A stretch of DNA of 22,667 nucleotides. Origin: an archaeon (lineage in GTDB: Archaea; Altiarchaeota; Altiarchaeia; JAFGQM01). Each line of letters begins with the position of its first letter. Within the stretch, counting starts at the first letter, position 1. Positions 8,315 through 16,353 of the stretch are shown here, piece after piece. The position numbers and the translations under genes were made by a program. The stretch spans positions 1 through 22,667 of the forward strand of contig JAOZPI010000002.1 in assembly GCA_029932835.1 (NCBI GenBank), given 5' to 3'. Under the pieces are notes generated by a model that worked only from the letters and a program-made list of their open reading frames with translations, was not told where the DNA came from and did not search any database.

Positions 8315-9171
8315 CTTATTATCCCCCTCAGATACCTCTTGAACTCCTCCCCGATCTCCTCATCTCGAATTCCAAATTCAACAACAGCACGCAGATAATC
8401 CAACTTGTTTCCAATATCATATCTACTCCCTGCGACTTCATACGCATATACCTTCTCTCCTCCTAAGAGAACAGAGATGGCATCTGTAAGTTGTATTTCT
8501 CCACCAATCCCTTCTTTTGTTTCCTTCAGGGCGTCAAATATGGTGGGTGTGAGGACATACCTCCCAATAATCCCAAGATTTGATGGGGCCTCTTCAGGTT
8601 TGGGCTTTTCTACAAGTTTATCAACCTCAAACACTTCCCCTCTACGGACACCTCCAACAATTCCATACCTTTCAATATCCTCTCTTTTAACTCTCTCAAC
8701 ACCCACCATACTCCCCCCATACTTTCTAAAGAGTTCGATTCCCTGTTTGGTGCACGGGACTTCACTCCTGACTATGGTATCCCCAAGCAGGACGGCAAAA
8801 GGCTCGCCATCGATATGCCTCTCTGCGCATAATATTGCGTGTCCCAGCCCTAGTTGTTTTTTCTGCCTTACATAGTGAATATCCACCATATCAGAGAGTT
8901 CCTGCATTTCTCTCAACAAATCTCTCTTCCCTATTCTCCTTAAATGATCCTCCAGTTCCACATTCTTATCAAAATAGTCTTCAATAGCCCTCTTCCCTCT
9001 TCCTGTTACTATGAGGACATCTTCTATTCCAGATTTTATGATTTCCTCCACCACAAAATGTATTGTTGGCTTGTTTATTATAGGCAGCATCTCCTTTGGC
9101 TGGGCCTTTGTGGCAGGCAAGAACCTAGTTCCGAATCCAGCAGCAGGTATTACCGCCTTTTTAACTTCCAT
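8311..9171 (-). CDS. galU: UTP--glucose-1-phosphate uridylyltransferase
   Basis: A 286-residue nucleotidyltransferase that makes UDP-glucose and pyrophosphate from UTP and glucose-1-phosphate. The N-terminal nucleotide-binding loop [20 protein letters not shown] with a following PIINKP is the GalU signature. Also present are [40 protein letters not shown] with the metal-binding Asp, [16 protein letters not shown] and [10 protein letters not shown]. The length fits the family. The ATG at 9171 is preceded by 133 non-coding bases holding a strong TATA box, so galU may begin its own transcript while also being read from ugd. It supplies UDP-glucose for the dehydrogenase encoded just upstream. Confidence 0.95.
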   Translation of the reverse strand: MEVKKAVIPAAGFGTRFLPATKAQPKEMLPIINKPTIHFVVEEIIKSGIEDVLIVTGRGKRAIEDYFDKNVELEDHLRRIGKRDLLREMQELSDMVDIHYVRQKKQLGLGHAILCAERHIDGEPFAVLLGDTIVRSEVPCTKQGIELFRKYGGSMVGVERVKREDIERYGIVGGVRRGEVFEVDKLVEKPKPEEAPSNLGIIGRYVLTPTIFDALKETKEGIGGEIQLTDAISVLLGGEKVYAYEVAGSRYDIGNKLDYLRAVVEFGIRDEEIGEEFKRYLRGIIR

Positions 9172-9228
9172 ATCTACCTATTTTTGAAACACTAACTAAA
9201 AATACATAAGTTCAAAGAACCAGACATA

Positions 9229-9243
9229 CCCATAATTTATGGG
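9229..9243. promoter_or_regulatory. 15-bp palindrome in the galU leader, possible operator
   Basis: CCCATAA and TTATGGG form perfect 7-base arms around a single central base. It lies about 6 bases downstream of the transcription start predicted from the TATA box at 9270-9279, a common place for archaeal repressor sites. The regulator is unknown. As RNA the loop would be too tight without opening some pairs, so a DNA-binding site is the better reading. Confidence 0.35.
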
Positions 9244-9269
9244 CCTCAGCACCGCTTTAATCCCTCCGA

Positions 9270-9279
9270 CTTTATATAC
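9270..9279 (-). promoter_or_regulatory. TATA box for galU and the downstream glycan operon
   Basis: On the minus strand this reads GTATATAAAG, a near-ideal archaeal TATA box. The expected start is near 9249, giving an unusually long leader of about 78 bases before the galU ATG at 9171, compared with the very short leaders inferred elsewhere in this window. Confidence 0.5.
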
Positions 9280-9304
9280 TCTACCTCCTCTCCAAAAACC
9301 TTGT

Positions 9305-10627
9305 CTATCTGTCCCCTACCATATTTCGTCCCCACCCTATGCCAAAATAATCAAGCCCTGCTCGCTCCGCCTTCGCAGGATCTATAATGCGCCTTCCATC
9401 TATTAGCACTTTCCCCTTCATACTCCTCGCATATACATCCGCTCCGACCCGATATTCTGGCCATCCTGTTACAATAACAGCCCCATCGCACCCCTTCAGA
9501 CACTCTTCCAGCCCTCTCGAGAGCAATATCCTGTTACCAAAGATCCTTCTTGCGTTATCAATAGCGATCGGATCGCATGCTGATACCTCCGCCCCTTCTT
9601 TAAGTAACCCCTCTATTATTGTGATTGCGGGAGACTCACGCATATCATCTGTCCCCGGCTTGAATGCAAGACCAATCACCCCAATTCTTCTTCCCTTGAT
9701 CTTGCCCATCTTTTTCTTTAAGATTTCTAAAATATGCAACGCCTGCCCTCTATTTACATCCATAACAGCCTCAAGTAATGTGGGTTTGTACCCCTTCTTC
9801 CTCCCCAGCTCAACTATAGCTTTCACATCCTTCGGAAAGCAACTTCCCCCATATCCAGCCCCAGCGTTGAGGAAATGTGGAGATATGCGCTTATCCATTC
9901 CAATGCCTCTCGCCACATCAACAACATCTGTTCCGACTCTCTCGCATATATTTGCAATTTCATTTATGAACGATATCTTCGTTGCAAGGAAAGCATTTGC
10001 TGCATATTTTATCATTTCAGCAGTTCTCAGGTCAGTTTTAAGAACAGGGCAATCAAACTCCGAGTAAATATCGGCTACAGCCTTTATAGACCTCTCATCT
10101 AACCCTCCTATAACTATCCTGTCTGGCTCCATAAAATCCCTGATGGCGCTTCCCTCTCTCAAAAATTCCGGATTCATAGCTACCCCGAAGTCCTTTCCAG
10201 CCCTTTTTCCAGAGGTTTGTTCTAAGATCGGAATAATGACGCTGTCTGTTGTTCCTGGAACTACTGTGCTCTTGTCTACGACAACGTGATATCCCTTTTT
10301 TTCCCTTAGGGCGTTTCCTATCCCCTCAGATGCTAATTTAATGTAAGATAAGTCTATACCTCCCTTCTTGTCAGGAGTTCCAACGCATATGAATGTAATA
10401 TCTGATTCCAGAACAGCGGATCTCAAATCTGTAGTTGCCTTTAGCCTCTTCAGGTTTCTTTTCAGAACCTCCCTTAATCCGTCTTCATAGAGCGGAGCCT
10501 CTCCCCTGTTTATCTTTTCGACCTTCTCCTTCACAACATCTACACACGTAACTTGATTTCCCAGATCTGCGAAACAAACCCCGGTTATCAAACCGACGTA
10601 TCCGGTCCCAATTATTGAAATATTCAT
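9305..10627 (-). CDS. ugd: UDP-glucose 6-dehydrogenase
   Basis: A 440-residue enzyme that oxidises UDP-glucose twice with NAD+ to give UDP-glucuronate. It shows the N-terminal Rossmann motif IGTGYVGL, FICVGTP, STVVPGTTD, NPEFLREGSAI, the AEMIKYAANAFLATKISFINE helix with its conserved lysine, and the catalytic cysteine in GAGYGGSCFPKD. The C-terminal domain has GLAFKPGTDDMRESPA. An in-frame TTG at 10642 would add five residues. The ATG at 10627 puts the Rossmann strand at the usual position and sits at the expected distance from the TATA-like element at 10660-10672. It feeds the UDP-xylose synthase two genes downstream. An epimerase-coupled or UDP-N-acetyl substrate is less likely given the adjacent galU and uxs. 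Confidence 0.94.
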   Translation of the reverse strand: MNISIIGTGYVGLITGVCFADLGNQVTCVDVVKEKVEKINRGEAPLYEDGLREVLKRNLKRLKATTDLRSAVLESDITFICVGTPDKKGGIDLSYIKLASEGIGNALREKKGYHVVVDKSTVVPGTTDSVIIPILEQTSGKRAGKDFGVAMNPEFLREGSAIRDFMEPDRIVIGGLDERSIKAVADIYSEFDCPVLKTDLRTAEMIKYAANAFLATKISFINEIANICERVGTDVVDVARGIGMDKRISPHFLNAGAGYGGSCFPKDVKAIVELGRKKGYKPTLLEAVMDVNRGQALHILEILKKKMGKIKGRRIGVIGLAFKPGTDDMRESPAITIIEGLLKEGAEVSACDPIAIDNARRIFGNRILLSRGLEECLKGCDGAVIVTGWPEYRVGADVYARSMKGKVLIDGRRIIDPAKAERAGLDYFGIGWGRNMVGDR

Positions 10628-10659
10628 CCTGCTTCGTGCCAAATCTTAGATAAACAATT

Positions 10660-10672
10660 CATTTAAATATCC
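10660..10672. promoter_or_regulatory. Bidirectional TATA element between ugd and the uL16 gene
   Basis: CATTTAAATATCC contains the palindrome ATTTAAAT. Read leftwards it is about 37 bases before the ugd ATG (predicted leader about 12 bases). Read rightwards it is about 58 bases before the uL16 ATG (leader about 30 bases, with GAGG near 10710 as ribosome site). No other good TATA box is visible in this 96-base gap, so both genes may share it. Confidence 0.4.
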
Positions 10673-10723
10673 CAATCTTCTAATTTCCCGCATCGAAGTC
10701 AAAATCTAAGAGGATAATGAAAA

Positions 10724-11263
10724 ATGGGTCTAAGACGTGCTCATTGCTATAGGTGGGACAGCCCAGCATACACGCGGGTTTCGAACAATCCTGCAGATTC
10801 ATACATAACCGGGATTCCAGGCATCAAGGTGACCCGATTTGATATGGGTGATCCAAATGGAGAATGGAACATGCGCTTGGATCTGATCAGCACAGAGAAC
10901 ATACAGCTCAGGCATAATGCTCTCGAGGCAGCCCGACAGACGGCGGTTCGGCATCTGGAGAAAATGCTTGGAAAAAAGGGCTTTTACTTTAAAATAAGGG
11001 TCTATCCGCACCATATAATGCGGGAAAATAAAATGGCAACAGGTGCGGGAGCCGACAGGGTTCAGAGCGGAATGAGGGAATCCTTTGGAAAACCCGTAGG
11101 AAAAGCAGCCAGGGTGAGGGAAGGGCAGATAATAATGTCCATATCTGTCCCAGCGGATAAGAAAGATATAGCAAAAGAAGCATTGAGGCGTGCAAACGCC
11201 AAACTCCCGGGAGGGACACGCGTGGAGGAAAAGCCTCTCCCTGACACAAGAGCCGCCTCTTAG
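10724..11263 (+). CDS. rpl10e: Large ribosomal subunit protein uL16 (archaeal L10e)
   Basis: A 179-residue protein of the archaeal/eukaryotic L10e branch of uL16. The start MGLRRAHCYRWDSPAYTR, SYITGIPG, HNALEAARQTA, KIRVYPHH, ENKMATGAGADRV and GMRESFGKPVG are the conserved blocks. It sits near the peptidyl-transferase region of the 50S subunit and contacts tRNA and 5S rRNA. The C-terminus is a short basic and polar tail. The ATG follows GAGG with a 9-10 base gap. The gene stands alone, divergent from ugd and convergent with the ATPase; its stop overlaps the ATPase stop by four bases (TTAG). Confidence 0.96.
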   Translation: MGLRRAHCYRWDSPAYTRVSNNPADSYITGIPGIKVTRFDMGDPNGEWNMRLDLISTENIQLRHNALEAARQTAVRHLEKMLGKKGFYFKIRVYPHHIMRENKMATGAGADRVQSGMRESFGKPVGKAARVREGQIIMSISVPADKKDIAKEALRRANAKLPGGTRVEEKPLPDTRAAS

Positions 11264-13974
11264 TTCTTTGTTGTTTTTTCCCGCCTCCTCTCAAAGAATT
11301 TTAGGATTTCAATCCCAACTACTACTGTGAGCGACATCCCCAGAATAAACATCCAGTCTAGAATATTCAACGGCACTGTTTTGAAGGCAGTGGAGAGCGG
11401 GGTGTAGATGACCAATATCTGGAGAAAGAGGGAGAGAACAACAGACAATATTATCCAACGGTTGTTGAGGACGCCACCAGAAAGGAGAGACCTCCTTTCA
11501 GACTTGCAGTTGAATGTATTTGCCATCTCAAACACCATCAGAGTTGTGAATGCCATGGTTCCTGCTTTCAGAGCAGCCTGTCCATTGTTCTCAAATCCAG
11601 GGTTGTAGAAATAATAGGCGGCTAGGGTTCCAATACCCATAATAACCCCACCAAGGATCATAATCCTTAGCATACTCCCGCTGAAGATTTTCTCTCTGGC
11701 AGATCTGGGGGGGCGTTTCATTATTCCCGCCTCCTTTGGTTCTACCCCGAGTGCCAGCGCTGGAATGCCATCTGTTATCAGGTTAACCCACAGGATCTGC
11801 ACCGGGAGCAGTATTGTGAGCTTTATTGGGAACAGAATTATGCCCAAGAATATGGCCAAGACCTCTCCCAGATTTGAGGACATCAAGTATGCAATAAACT
11901 TTCGTATATTGTCGTAGATTCCTCTCCCCTCCTCTACTGCAGCCACTATTGTGGAGAAATTATCATCTGTTAACACCATACTACTTGATTCTTTTGCGAC
12001 CTCAGTTCCGCTTTTCCCCATAGCCACCCCAATATCTGCTCTTTTCAGAGCTGGGGCATCATTTACCCCGTCCCCGGTCATCGCTACAATATGCCCCCTC
12101 CTCTTCAGCGCCTCGACTATTCTCAATTTATGCTCTGGATTTACTCGTGCGAATACAGAGATTCCATCCACTCTCTTCTCAAGCTCTTCATCGCTCATCT
12201 TGTCTAGGTCCACACCAGTTATTGTCTCCCCCTTTGGCAAGCCAATCTCTTCGGCGATAGCGTGAGCAGTTATCGCATGGTCCCCAGTTATCATCTTCAC
12301 GTCAATCCCGGCTGTCCTGCATGTTCTGACCGCTTCTTTTACCCCCTCTCTTGGTGGGTCCATCATCCCCACCAATCCTACAAATACCAGATCCTTCTCT
12401 ATCTCCTCTTTTTTCTGCTCTACCTTGTTCCTCCCTCTCTCCCCTAACTCTCTATACGCAACAGCAAGAACTCGCAACGCTTTCTTTGCCATACCATCTC
12501 CGGCCTCTAGTATTTTCTCCCTCTCGCTCCTGTTGATTCTTACGGCCTTTCCTCTCTGCAGTGTTCTGCTGCACAACTCCAAAACCACCTCAGGAGCACC
12601 CTTCATATATACAACCCTTTTATCCCCCTCTGAAACCACAACAGACATCCTCTTTCGCGTGGAATCAAATGGCACTTCTCGCACTCTTCTATAGACACTC
12701 TCTAGACGGCCCTTTTTCATCCCCACGATCCTTCCGAACGAAAGCAGGCCTAGTTCTGTCGGATCTCCCCTCTTCTCCTCTAACGAGGCATTATTGCATA
12801 AAACCACCCCCCTTCCTAACACATCAAGGCCACTTATTTCACTCAGACCCACCTCTCTGCCCTTTTCTTCCAGTATTGCCCTGTCTCCCTCCTCTCTAAC
12901 CTCCACATTCCTCCCATCTATATACAGTCTCCTAACGCTCATCTCATTCTTTGTGAACGTTCCTGTCTTATCACTGCATATCACATCACAACTTCCAAGG
13001 GTTTCAACTGCCGGAAGCCTTCGTATAATCGCGTGCCTTTTGACCATCCTCTGTGTTCCGAGAGAAAGGCACATAGTAACAACTGCGGGAAGGCCCTCTG
13101 GGATTACAGCTACTGCGAGAGAAACAGACGATAAAAACATAAACATAACATTCTCCTCGTTCCATCCCTCCTTTACCACCCCTACTAAAAAAACAACAGC
13201 ACATATAACTAATATCAATGTTCCGAGCTGCCTTCCAACAATAGCCAGCCTCTTCTGCAGTGGTGTCTCCTCAACCTCTGTGCTTTGTACCAGAGAGGCT
13301 ATCTTCCCGATTTCTGTCCTCATTCCTGTCGCTACAACCACTGCCTTTCCTCTCCCATACACTACCACAGTCCCAGAATATACCATATTCCTTCGGTCTC
13401 CAAGAGTCAAATTTCCATGCAGTTTTCTTTCGCTCTTCTCTACTGCAGTTGACTCTCCCGTAAGTGCAGATTCATCTACCCTTAGGTCCACTGCTTCAAT
13501 CACCCTCGCATCAGCAGGCACCCTGTCTCCAGCCTCCAGAATGATCACATCGCCGGGAACCACTTCCTCTACAGGAATCCTCCTCTCTCTCCCTCCCCTC
13601 AGGACCACAGCTGTTGGAGAGGAAAGCCTCTTTAGGGCTTCCAGGGACTTCTCAGCTCGATATTCCTGCACAGAACCAATAACAGCGTTCAGGATTACTA
13701 TAATGAGAATCACTGAGGCGTCTATGACCTCCCCAATAGCAAATGAGACCAGCGTCGCTGCCAGTAGAACCACAATCAAGAAGTTCTTAAATTGGCTCAA
13801 AAACAGAGAAATCTTGGACCTTCCCCCCTCTTTTTGTAGCTTATTCGGACCGTACTTCTCCAGCCTCTTCCTTGCTTCGGACTCTTTAATCCCACCCCTG
13901 TCCGAGCTGAGAAGTTTGATAACCTGCTCTGCGTCTATGCTATAATACTCTCCTTCTGCTTCTCTGCGCCTCAT
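11260..13974 (-). CDS. Cation-transporting P-type ATPase, Ca2+ (P2A, SERCA-like)
   Basis: A 904-residue membrane pump with all P-type parts: N-terminal cation ATPase domain (residues about 10-75), TGES in the actuator domain (about 172-175), IPEGLP in M4 (Pro292, Glu293), phosphorylated Asp335 in DKTGTF, KGAPE in the nucleotide domain, [10 protein letters not shown], and [11 protein letters not shown] in the hinge. M5 reads SSNLGEV and M6 reads NLITDGIPA, so the Asn/Glu and Asn/Thr/Asp ligands of both SERCA Ca2+ sites are present. This supports Ca2+ export driven by ATP. The usual DKTGTLT has Phe in place of Leu, which is odd but conservative. A C-terminal cation ATPase domain with four more helices follows. 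It starts at ATG 13974, and its stop overlaps uL16 by four bases. Mn2+ or mixed specificity is possible. Confidence 0.93.
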   Translation of the reverse strand: MRRREAEGEYYSIDAEQVIKLLSSDRGGIKESEARKRLEKYGPNKLQKEGGRSKISLFLSQFKNFLIVVLLAATLVSFAIGEVIDASVILIIVILNAVIGSVQEYRAEKSLEALKRLSSPTAVVLRGGRERRIPVEEVVPGDVIILEAGDRVPADARVIEAVDLRVDESALTGESTAVEKSERKLHGNLTLGDRRNMVYSGTVVVYGRGKAVVVATGMRTEIGKIASLVQSTEVEETPLQKRLAIVGRQLGTLILVICAVVFLVGVVKEGWNEENVMFMFLSSVSLAVAVIPEGLPAVVTMCLSLGTQRMVKRHAIIRRLPAVETLGSCDVICSDKTGTFTKNEMSVRRLYIDGRNVEVREEGDRAILEEKGREVGLSEISGLDVLGRGVVLCNNASLEEKRGDPTELGLLSFGRIVGMKKGRLESVYRRVREVPFDSTRKRMSVVVSEGDKRVVYMKGAPEVVLELCSRTLQRGKAVRINRSEREKILEAGDGMAKKALRVLAVAYRELGERGRNKVEQKKEEIEKDLVFVGLVGMMDPPREGVKEAVRTCRTAGIDVKMITGDHAITAHAIAEEIGLPKGETITGVDLDKMSDEELEKRVDGISVFARVNPEHKLRIVEALKRRGHIVAMTGDGVNDAPALKRADIGVAMGKSGTEVAKESSSMVLTDDNFSTIVAAVEEGRGIYDNIRKFIAYLMSSNLGEVLAIFLGIILFPIKLTILLPVQILWVNLITDGIPALALGVEPKEAGIMKRPPRSAREKIFSGSMLRIMILGGVIMGIGTLAAYYFYNPGFENNGQAALKAGTMAFTTLMVFEMANTFNCKSERRSLLSGGVLNNRWIILSVVLSLFLQILVIYTPLSTAFKTVPLNILDWMFILGMSLTVVVGIEILKFFERRREKTTKN

Positions 13975-14010
13975 TCTGTTTCTTCTACTTTTAGCTCTCT
14001 GAATAAAAAC

Positions 14011-14020
14011 ATTTTTATAG
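14011..14020. promoter_or_regulatory. TATA box, ATPase (leftward) and possibly a small RNA (rightward)
   Basis: Read leftwards, CTATAAAAAT lies about 40 bases before the ATPase ATG and predicts a leader of about 15 bases. Read rightwards, ATTTTTATAG predicts a start near 14040, the first G of the GC-rich structured segment. Which direction binds TBP best cannot be settled by eye. Confidence 0.4.
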
Positions 14021-14039
14021 GACCCGCCGTTTTATTCAA

Positions 14040-14125
14040 GGGAGTAATCCCGGACGTCCGCACTTCGTCTCTGGACCCCCAACACAGCAGTTGCGAATTC
14101 TCAGGCGGGCGTCCATCCTATTTTA
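14040..14125 (+). ncRNA. Candidate structured small RNA in the ATPase-L21e gap
   Basis: This stretch is clearly more GC-rich than the AT-rich bases on both sides, and no ORF fits it. GGGA-GTAA-TCCC at 14040-14051 folds as a short hairpin with a GNRA-type tetraloop. GGACGTCCGC at 14052-14061 then pairs with GCGGGCGTCC at 14105-14114 over ten pairs, with one G-U. Weak extra pairing of TTCG with CGAA inside (14064-14067 with 14093-14096) is possible. A T-rich stretch follows (TTTTATAC), which is suitable for archaeal termination. A rightward TATA-like box at 14011-14018 would start transcription at about 14040. It lacks a T-arm, D-arm and CCA end, so it is not a tRNA. Strand, ends and function are inferred. 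It might instead be a leader or terminator structure. Confidence 0.4.
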
Positions 14126-14199
14126 TACTCTGTATCTCATTTTTAAACCACTACCTCAAATATAATGCAGAAGTTTCCTTTCATGACAAATTTAGTTTG

Positions 14200-14208
14200 G
14201 AATATACA
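14200..14208 (+). promoter_or_regulatory. TATA box for the L21e - rpo4 - DUF655 operon
   Basis: GAATATACA is centred about 23-26 bases before the ATG at 14227, which implies a transcript beginning at or next to the start codon (leaderless). Confidence 0.5.
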
Positions 14209-14226
14209 TGGGGGCAAGAGAAAAAA

Positions 14227-14517
14227 ATGGTAAAGAGAACTCGTGGAAATCGCGGAGGCCATAGCCGCCAGAAACTCAGAAAACATAGGGAAAAGACAAC
14301 GATAAACGATCTACTAAAGGAATTTAGTCCTGGAGACAGGGTTGTGGTGGACATAGATTCCTCGGTACAGGATGCCATGCCTCACCCTCGCTATCAGGGG
14401 AGAGAGGGTGTTGTAAAATCACAACGCGGGAGTGCGTATGAGATCTCCATAGTAGATGGGAAAAAAGAAAAAATACTCATCACAACACCAGTTCACCTGA
14501 AAAGGGTACAAAAATGA
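14227..14517 (+). CDS. rpl21e: Large ribosomal subunit protein eL21 (L21e)
   Basis: A 96-residue basic protein found in archaea and eukaryotes. The start MVKRTRGNRGGHSR, the central FSPGDRVVVDIDSSVQDAMPHPRYQGREGVV and the C-terminal VHLKRV match the family; the middle is its SH3-like barrel. It is part of the large ribosomal subunit. The frame is open ten codons further upstream (14197), but the ATG at 14227 gives the normal family N-terminus and fits the TATA box at 14200. The stop overlaps the rpo4 start as ATGA, so translation is coupled. L21e next to rpo4 and DUF655 is a conserved archaeal gene order. Confidence 0.95.
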   Translation: MVKRTRGNRGGHSRQKLRKHREKTTINDLLKEFSPGDRVVVDIDSSVQDAMPHPRYQGREGVVKSQRGSAYEISIVDGKKEKILITTPVHLKRVQK

Positions 14518-14849
14518 CCACAAAGGAAATCTACTCGGAAGAGCCGGTTACAATCCCGGAGGTCAAGAAGTTGCTCACTGGGATATCAAAAGAGAGGGAG
14601 GAGCTGGAGTATGTCCAGCAGAAGGCGCTTGAACATGCTCAGCATACAGCAAAGACTTCTTACAAAAACGCTGTGGCTATGGTGAATGAATTAGTTTCGT
14701 TGGGTCTGACTAAAGAAAAGGCGGTGGAGATTGTAAACAGCATGCCTGTGGATAGAGACGAGCTCAGGGTCTTCTTTTCAAAAGAAAGAAAACAACCAGA
14801 GACTGAGCAAATTGACAAAATTCTGGAAGTTCTTGCAAAATATAGGTGA
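14514..14849 (+). CDS. rpo4: DNA-directed RNA polymerase subunit Rpo4 (RpoF)
   Basis: A 111-residue protein, the archaeal counterpart of eukaryotic Rpb4. Together with Rpo7 it forms the stalk of RNA polymerase, which binds the emerging transcript and helps initiation and termination. The N-terminal strand region (EEPVTIPEVKKLL) packs against Rpo7. The C-terminal part is the HRDC-like helical domain with NAVAMVNELVSLGLTKEKAVEIVNSMP and a closing IDKILEVLAKYR. The ATG overlaps the L21e stop (ATGA). The stop lies within a few bases of the DUF655 start. Identification rests on sequence pattern plus the conserved operon. Confidence 0.92.
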   Translation: MTTKEIYSEEPVTIPEVKKLLTGISKEREELEYVQQKALEHAQHTAKTSYKNAVAMVNELVSLGLTKEKAVEIVNSMPVDRDELRVFFSKERKQPETEQIDKILEVLAKYR

Positions 14850-14851
14850 GG

Positions 14852-15433
14852 ATGGAACACGAAAGAGAAGAGAAAATTCGGGAAGAGAACGCGATAGTCT
14901 TGGATTACCTACCTGAGGGTCTGACCAGCCTCCCTGTCTATAAGAGATACCCGGTCGCCCAGACAGTCGGTACCCGATATTTTGTTCTTCTGGAGGTTAC
15001 GCCAAAGCAAGGGGTTGATTTTAAGGTAAGGGAAGAGGTCTATGTGGGCGATGGAGAGAGGGACAAAGTAAGGACTATAAAGAGAAGGCTGAAGTATGAT
15101 GAGCTCACGGCTACTGCGAGGAGCGAACTTCCGGAGGTGGTGGAAGACATCGTTACAAAGAATGAAGAGCGGTTTGTGCAGTTCTTTAACAAGGCGGCTC
15201 CGCTAAGTCTCAAGCACCATCAACTGGAACTGCTTCCAAAGATTGGTAAGAAACACCTCTACAAGATCTTAGAGGAGCGCGATGCGAGCCCCTTTACGAG
15301 TTTTTCCGATGTTGATACCCGTATAAAGGGCCTTCCTAGCTCAAAGAAGTTGATAATCGGAAGAATACTTGAGGAGATAGAAGGGGATGTAGAACATCGC
15401 CTCTTTGTCCCTGAGTTTGGCAAGGAGAAATAG
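14852..15433 (+). CDS. DUF655 family protein with helix-hairpin-helix
   Basis: A 193-residue archaeal protein of the DUF655 family, usually next to rpo4 and often followed by the rRNA dimethylase ksgA, which is absent here. Residues about 12-75 form a compact beta-rich, OB-like part (IVLDYLPEGLTS, ARPV-like SLPVYKRYPVAQ, YFVLLEVTP, VGDGERDKV). The C-terminal half has a helix-hairpin-helix pair (LELLPKIGKKHLYKILEERD and a following SFSDVDTRIKGL), a nucleic-acid-binding element. The exact role is unproven; RNA binding or ribosome assembly is a reasonable guess from its neighbours. The ATG at 14852 is preferred. A GTG at 14846 would add two residues and overlap rpo4 by four bases. Confidence 0.88.
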   Translation: MEHEREEKIREENAIVLDYLPEGLTSLPVYKRYPVAQTVGTRYFVLLEVTPKQGVDFKVREEVYVGDGERDKVRTIKRRLKYDELTATARSELPEVVEDIVTKNEERFVQFFNKAAPLSLKHHQLELLPKIGKKHLYKILEERDASPFTSFSDVDTRIKGLPSSKKLIIGRILEEIEGDVEHRLFVPEFGKEK

Positions 15434-15441
15434 GTTTATAA
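15434..15441 (+). promoter_or_regulatory. TATA box for dapA
   Basis: GTTTATAA is centred about 25 bases before the ATG at 15462, just after the DUF655 stop. This gives the lysine genes their own promoter and implies a nearly leaderless dapA transcript. Confidence 0.5.
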
Positions 15442-15461
15442 CAGCTAACGCTAACATCAAA

Positions 15462-16343
15462 ATGGACCTCTCTGGAGCATATACGGCCATTGTTACCCCC
15501 TTTGACGAGAACGGGGAGCTGGATGAGGAAGGGCTAAGGCAGAACATACGGTTCCAGATAAGGGAGGGCATAGACGGGATAGTCCCAGTAGGAACCACTG
15601 GGGAATCCCCAACTCTGAGTCCAGAGGAACACGAGAGGGTGATAGACATCACTGTAGATGAGGTGAGGGGCAGGGTAAAGGTAATAGCAGGGACAGGTTC
15701 TAATAACACAAAAGAGGCGATCCGATACACCCGACATGCGAAGGAGGCAGGAGCGGATGCAGTCCTTTTGATATCCCCCTACTACAACAAACCAACGCAG
15801 GAAGGGTTGTATCAGCATTATAAAAAGATAGCGCAGGAGGTGGATATACCCCAAATAATATACAATGTCCCATCTAGAACCGGTAGAAATATTGAGGCTG
15901 AGACCACGCTCAGGCTGAGTAAGATAAAAAATATCGTGGGTGTAAAAGAGGCGAGCTGTAATCTGGAGCAGATAATGAGGATTCTGAAGAACGCTCCCAG
16001 AGATTTCTCTGTGCTGAGTGGTGAGGACAGCTGGACCTATTCCATTTTATCACTGGGTGGGATTGGTGTGATATCAGTAGCCTCAAATGTAGCCCCGCGT
16101 GGGGTCAGTGAGATGGTTCATAAATACCTCGATGGCGACGTTAGCGGGTCAAGAGAACTCCACTACAAATATCTGGATCTCTTTAAAGTGATCTTTGTGG
16201 AAACAAACCCAGGTCCCATAAAGGCTGCAATGAAGATGATGGGAATGGCAGCAGGAAGGCCCCGCCTCCCCCTCGTTGAGCCATCTCCAGAAAGCATGAA
16301 AAAGATACAATCTGTGTTAGAGAAACTAGACCTTTTGCGATAG
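15462..16343 (+). CDS. dapA: 4-hydroxy-tetrahydrodipicolinate synthase
   Basis: A 293-residue TIM-barrel lyase that condenses pyruvate with aspartate semialdehyde, the first committed step of lysine synthesis. The key residues are in place: GTTGE at 44-48 (Thr45/Thr46), Tyr108 in ISPYYNKP, Tyr134 in YNVPSRTG with the substrate-binding Arg, and the Schiff-base Lys162 in IVGVKEAS. The frame is open 19 codons further upstream inside DUF655, but the ATG at 15462 gives the family N-terminus and lies at the right distance from the TATA box. It is followed ten bases later by dapB. Confidence 0.95.
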   Translation: MDLSGAYTAIVTPFDENGELDEEGLRQNIRFQIREGIDGIVPVGTTGESPTLSPEEHERVIDITVDEVRGRVKVIAGTGSNNTKEAIRYTRHAKEAGADAVLLISPYYNKPTQEGLYQHYKKIAQEVDIPQIIYNVPSRTGRNIEAETTLRLSKIKNIVGVKEASCNLEQIMRILKNAPRDFSVLSGEDSWTYSILSLGGIGVISVASNVAPRGVSEMVHKYLDGDVSGSRELHYKYLDLFKVIFVETNPGPIKAAMKMMGMAAGRPRLPLVEPSPESMKKIQSVLEKLDLLR

Positions 16344-16353
16344 CTCCACTCCA

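Noticed and set aside
9192..9233. A 13-codon leader peptide ORF (minus strand) before galU
   Set aside because: It has no ribosome site and no run of regulatory codons, and it overlaps the palindrome by chance. Too short to support.
12794..13945. A 383-codon open frame on the plus strand opposite the ATPase gene
   Set aside because: The other strand encodes a P-type ATPase with all motifs. The antisense translation is Ser/Thr/Pro-rich without any recognisable domain, as expected from codon bias.
14021..14115. A tRNA gene, possibly with an intron, in the ATPase-L21e gap
   Set aside because: A seven-pair acceptor-like stem can be drawn (14052-14058 with 14108-14114), but there is no GTTCRA T-arm, no D-arm and no sensible anticodon arm on either strand, and the length is too short.
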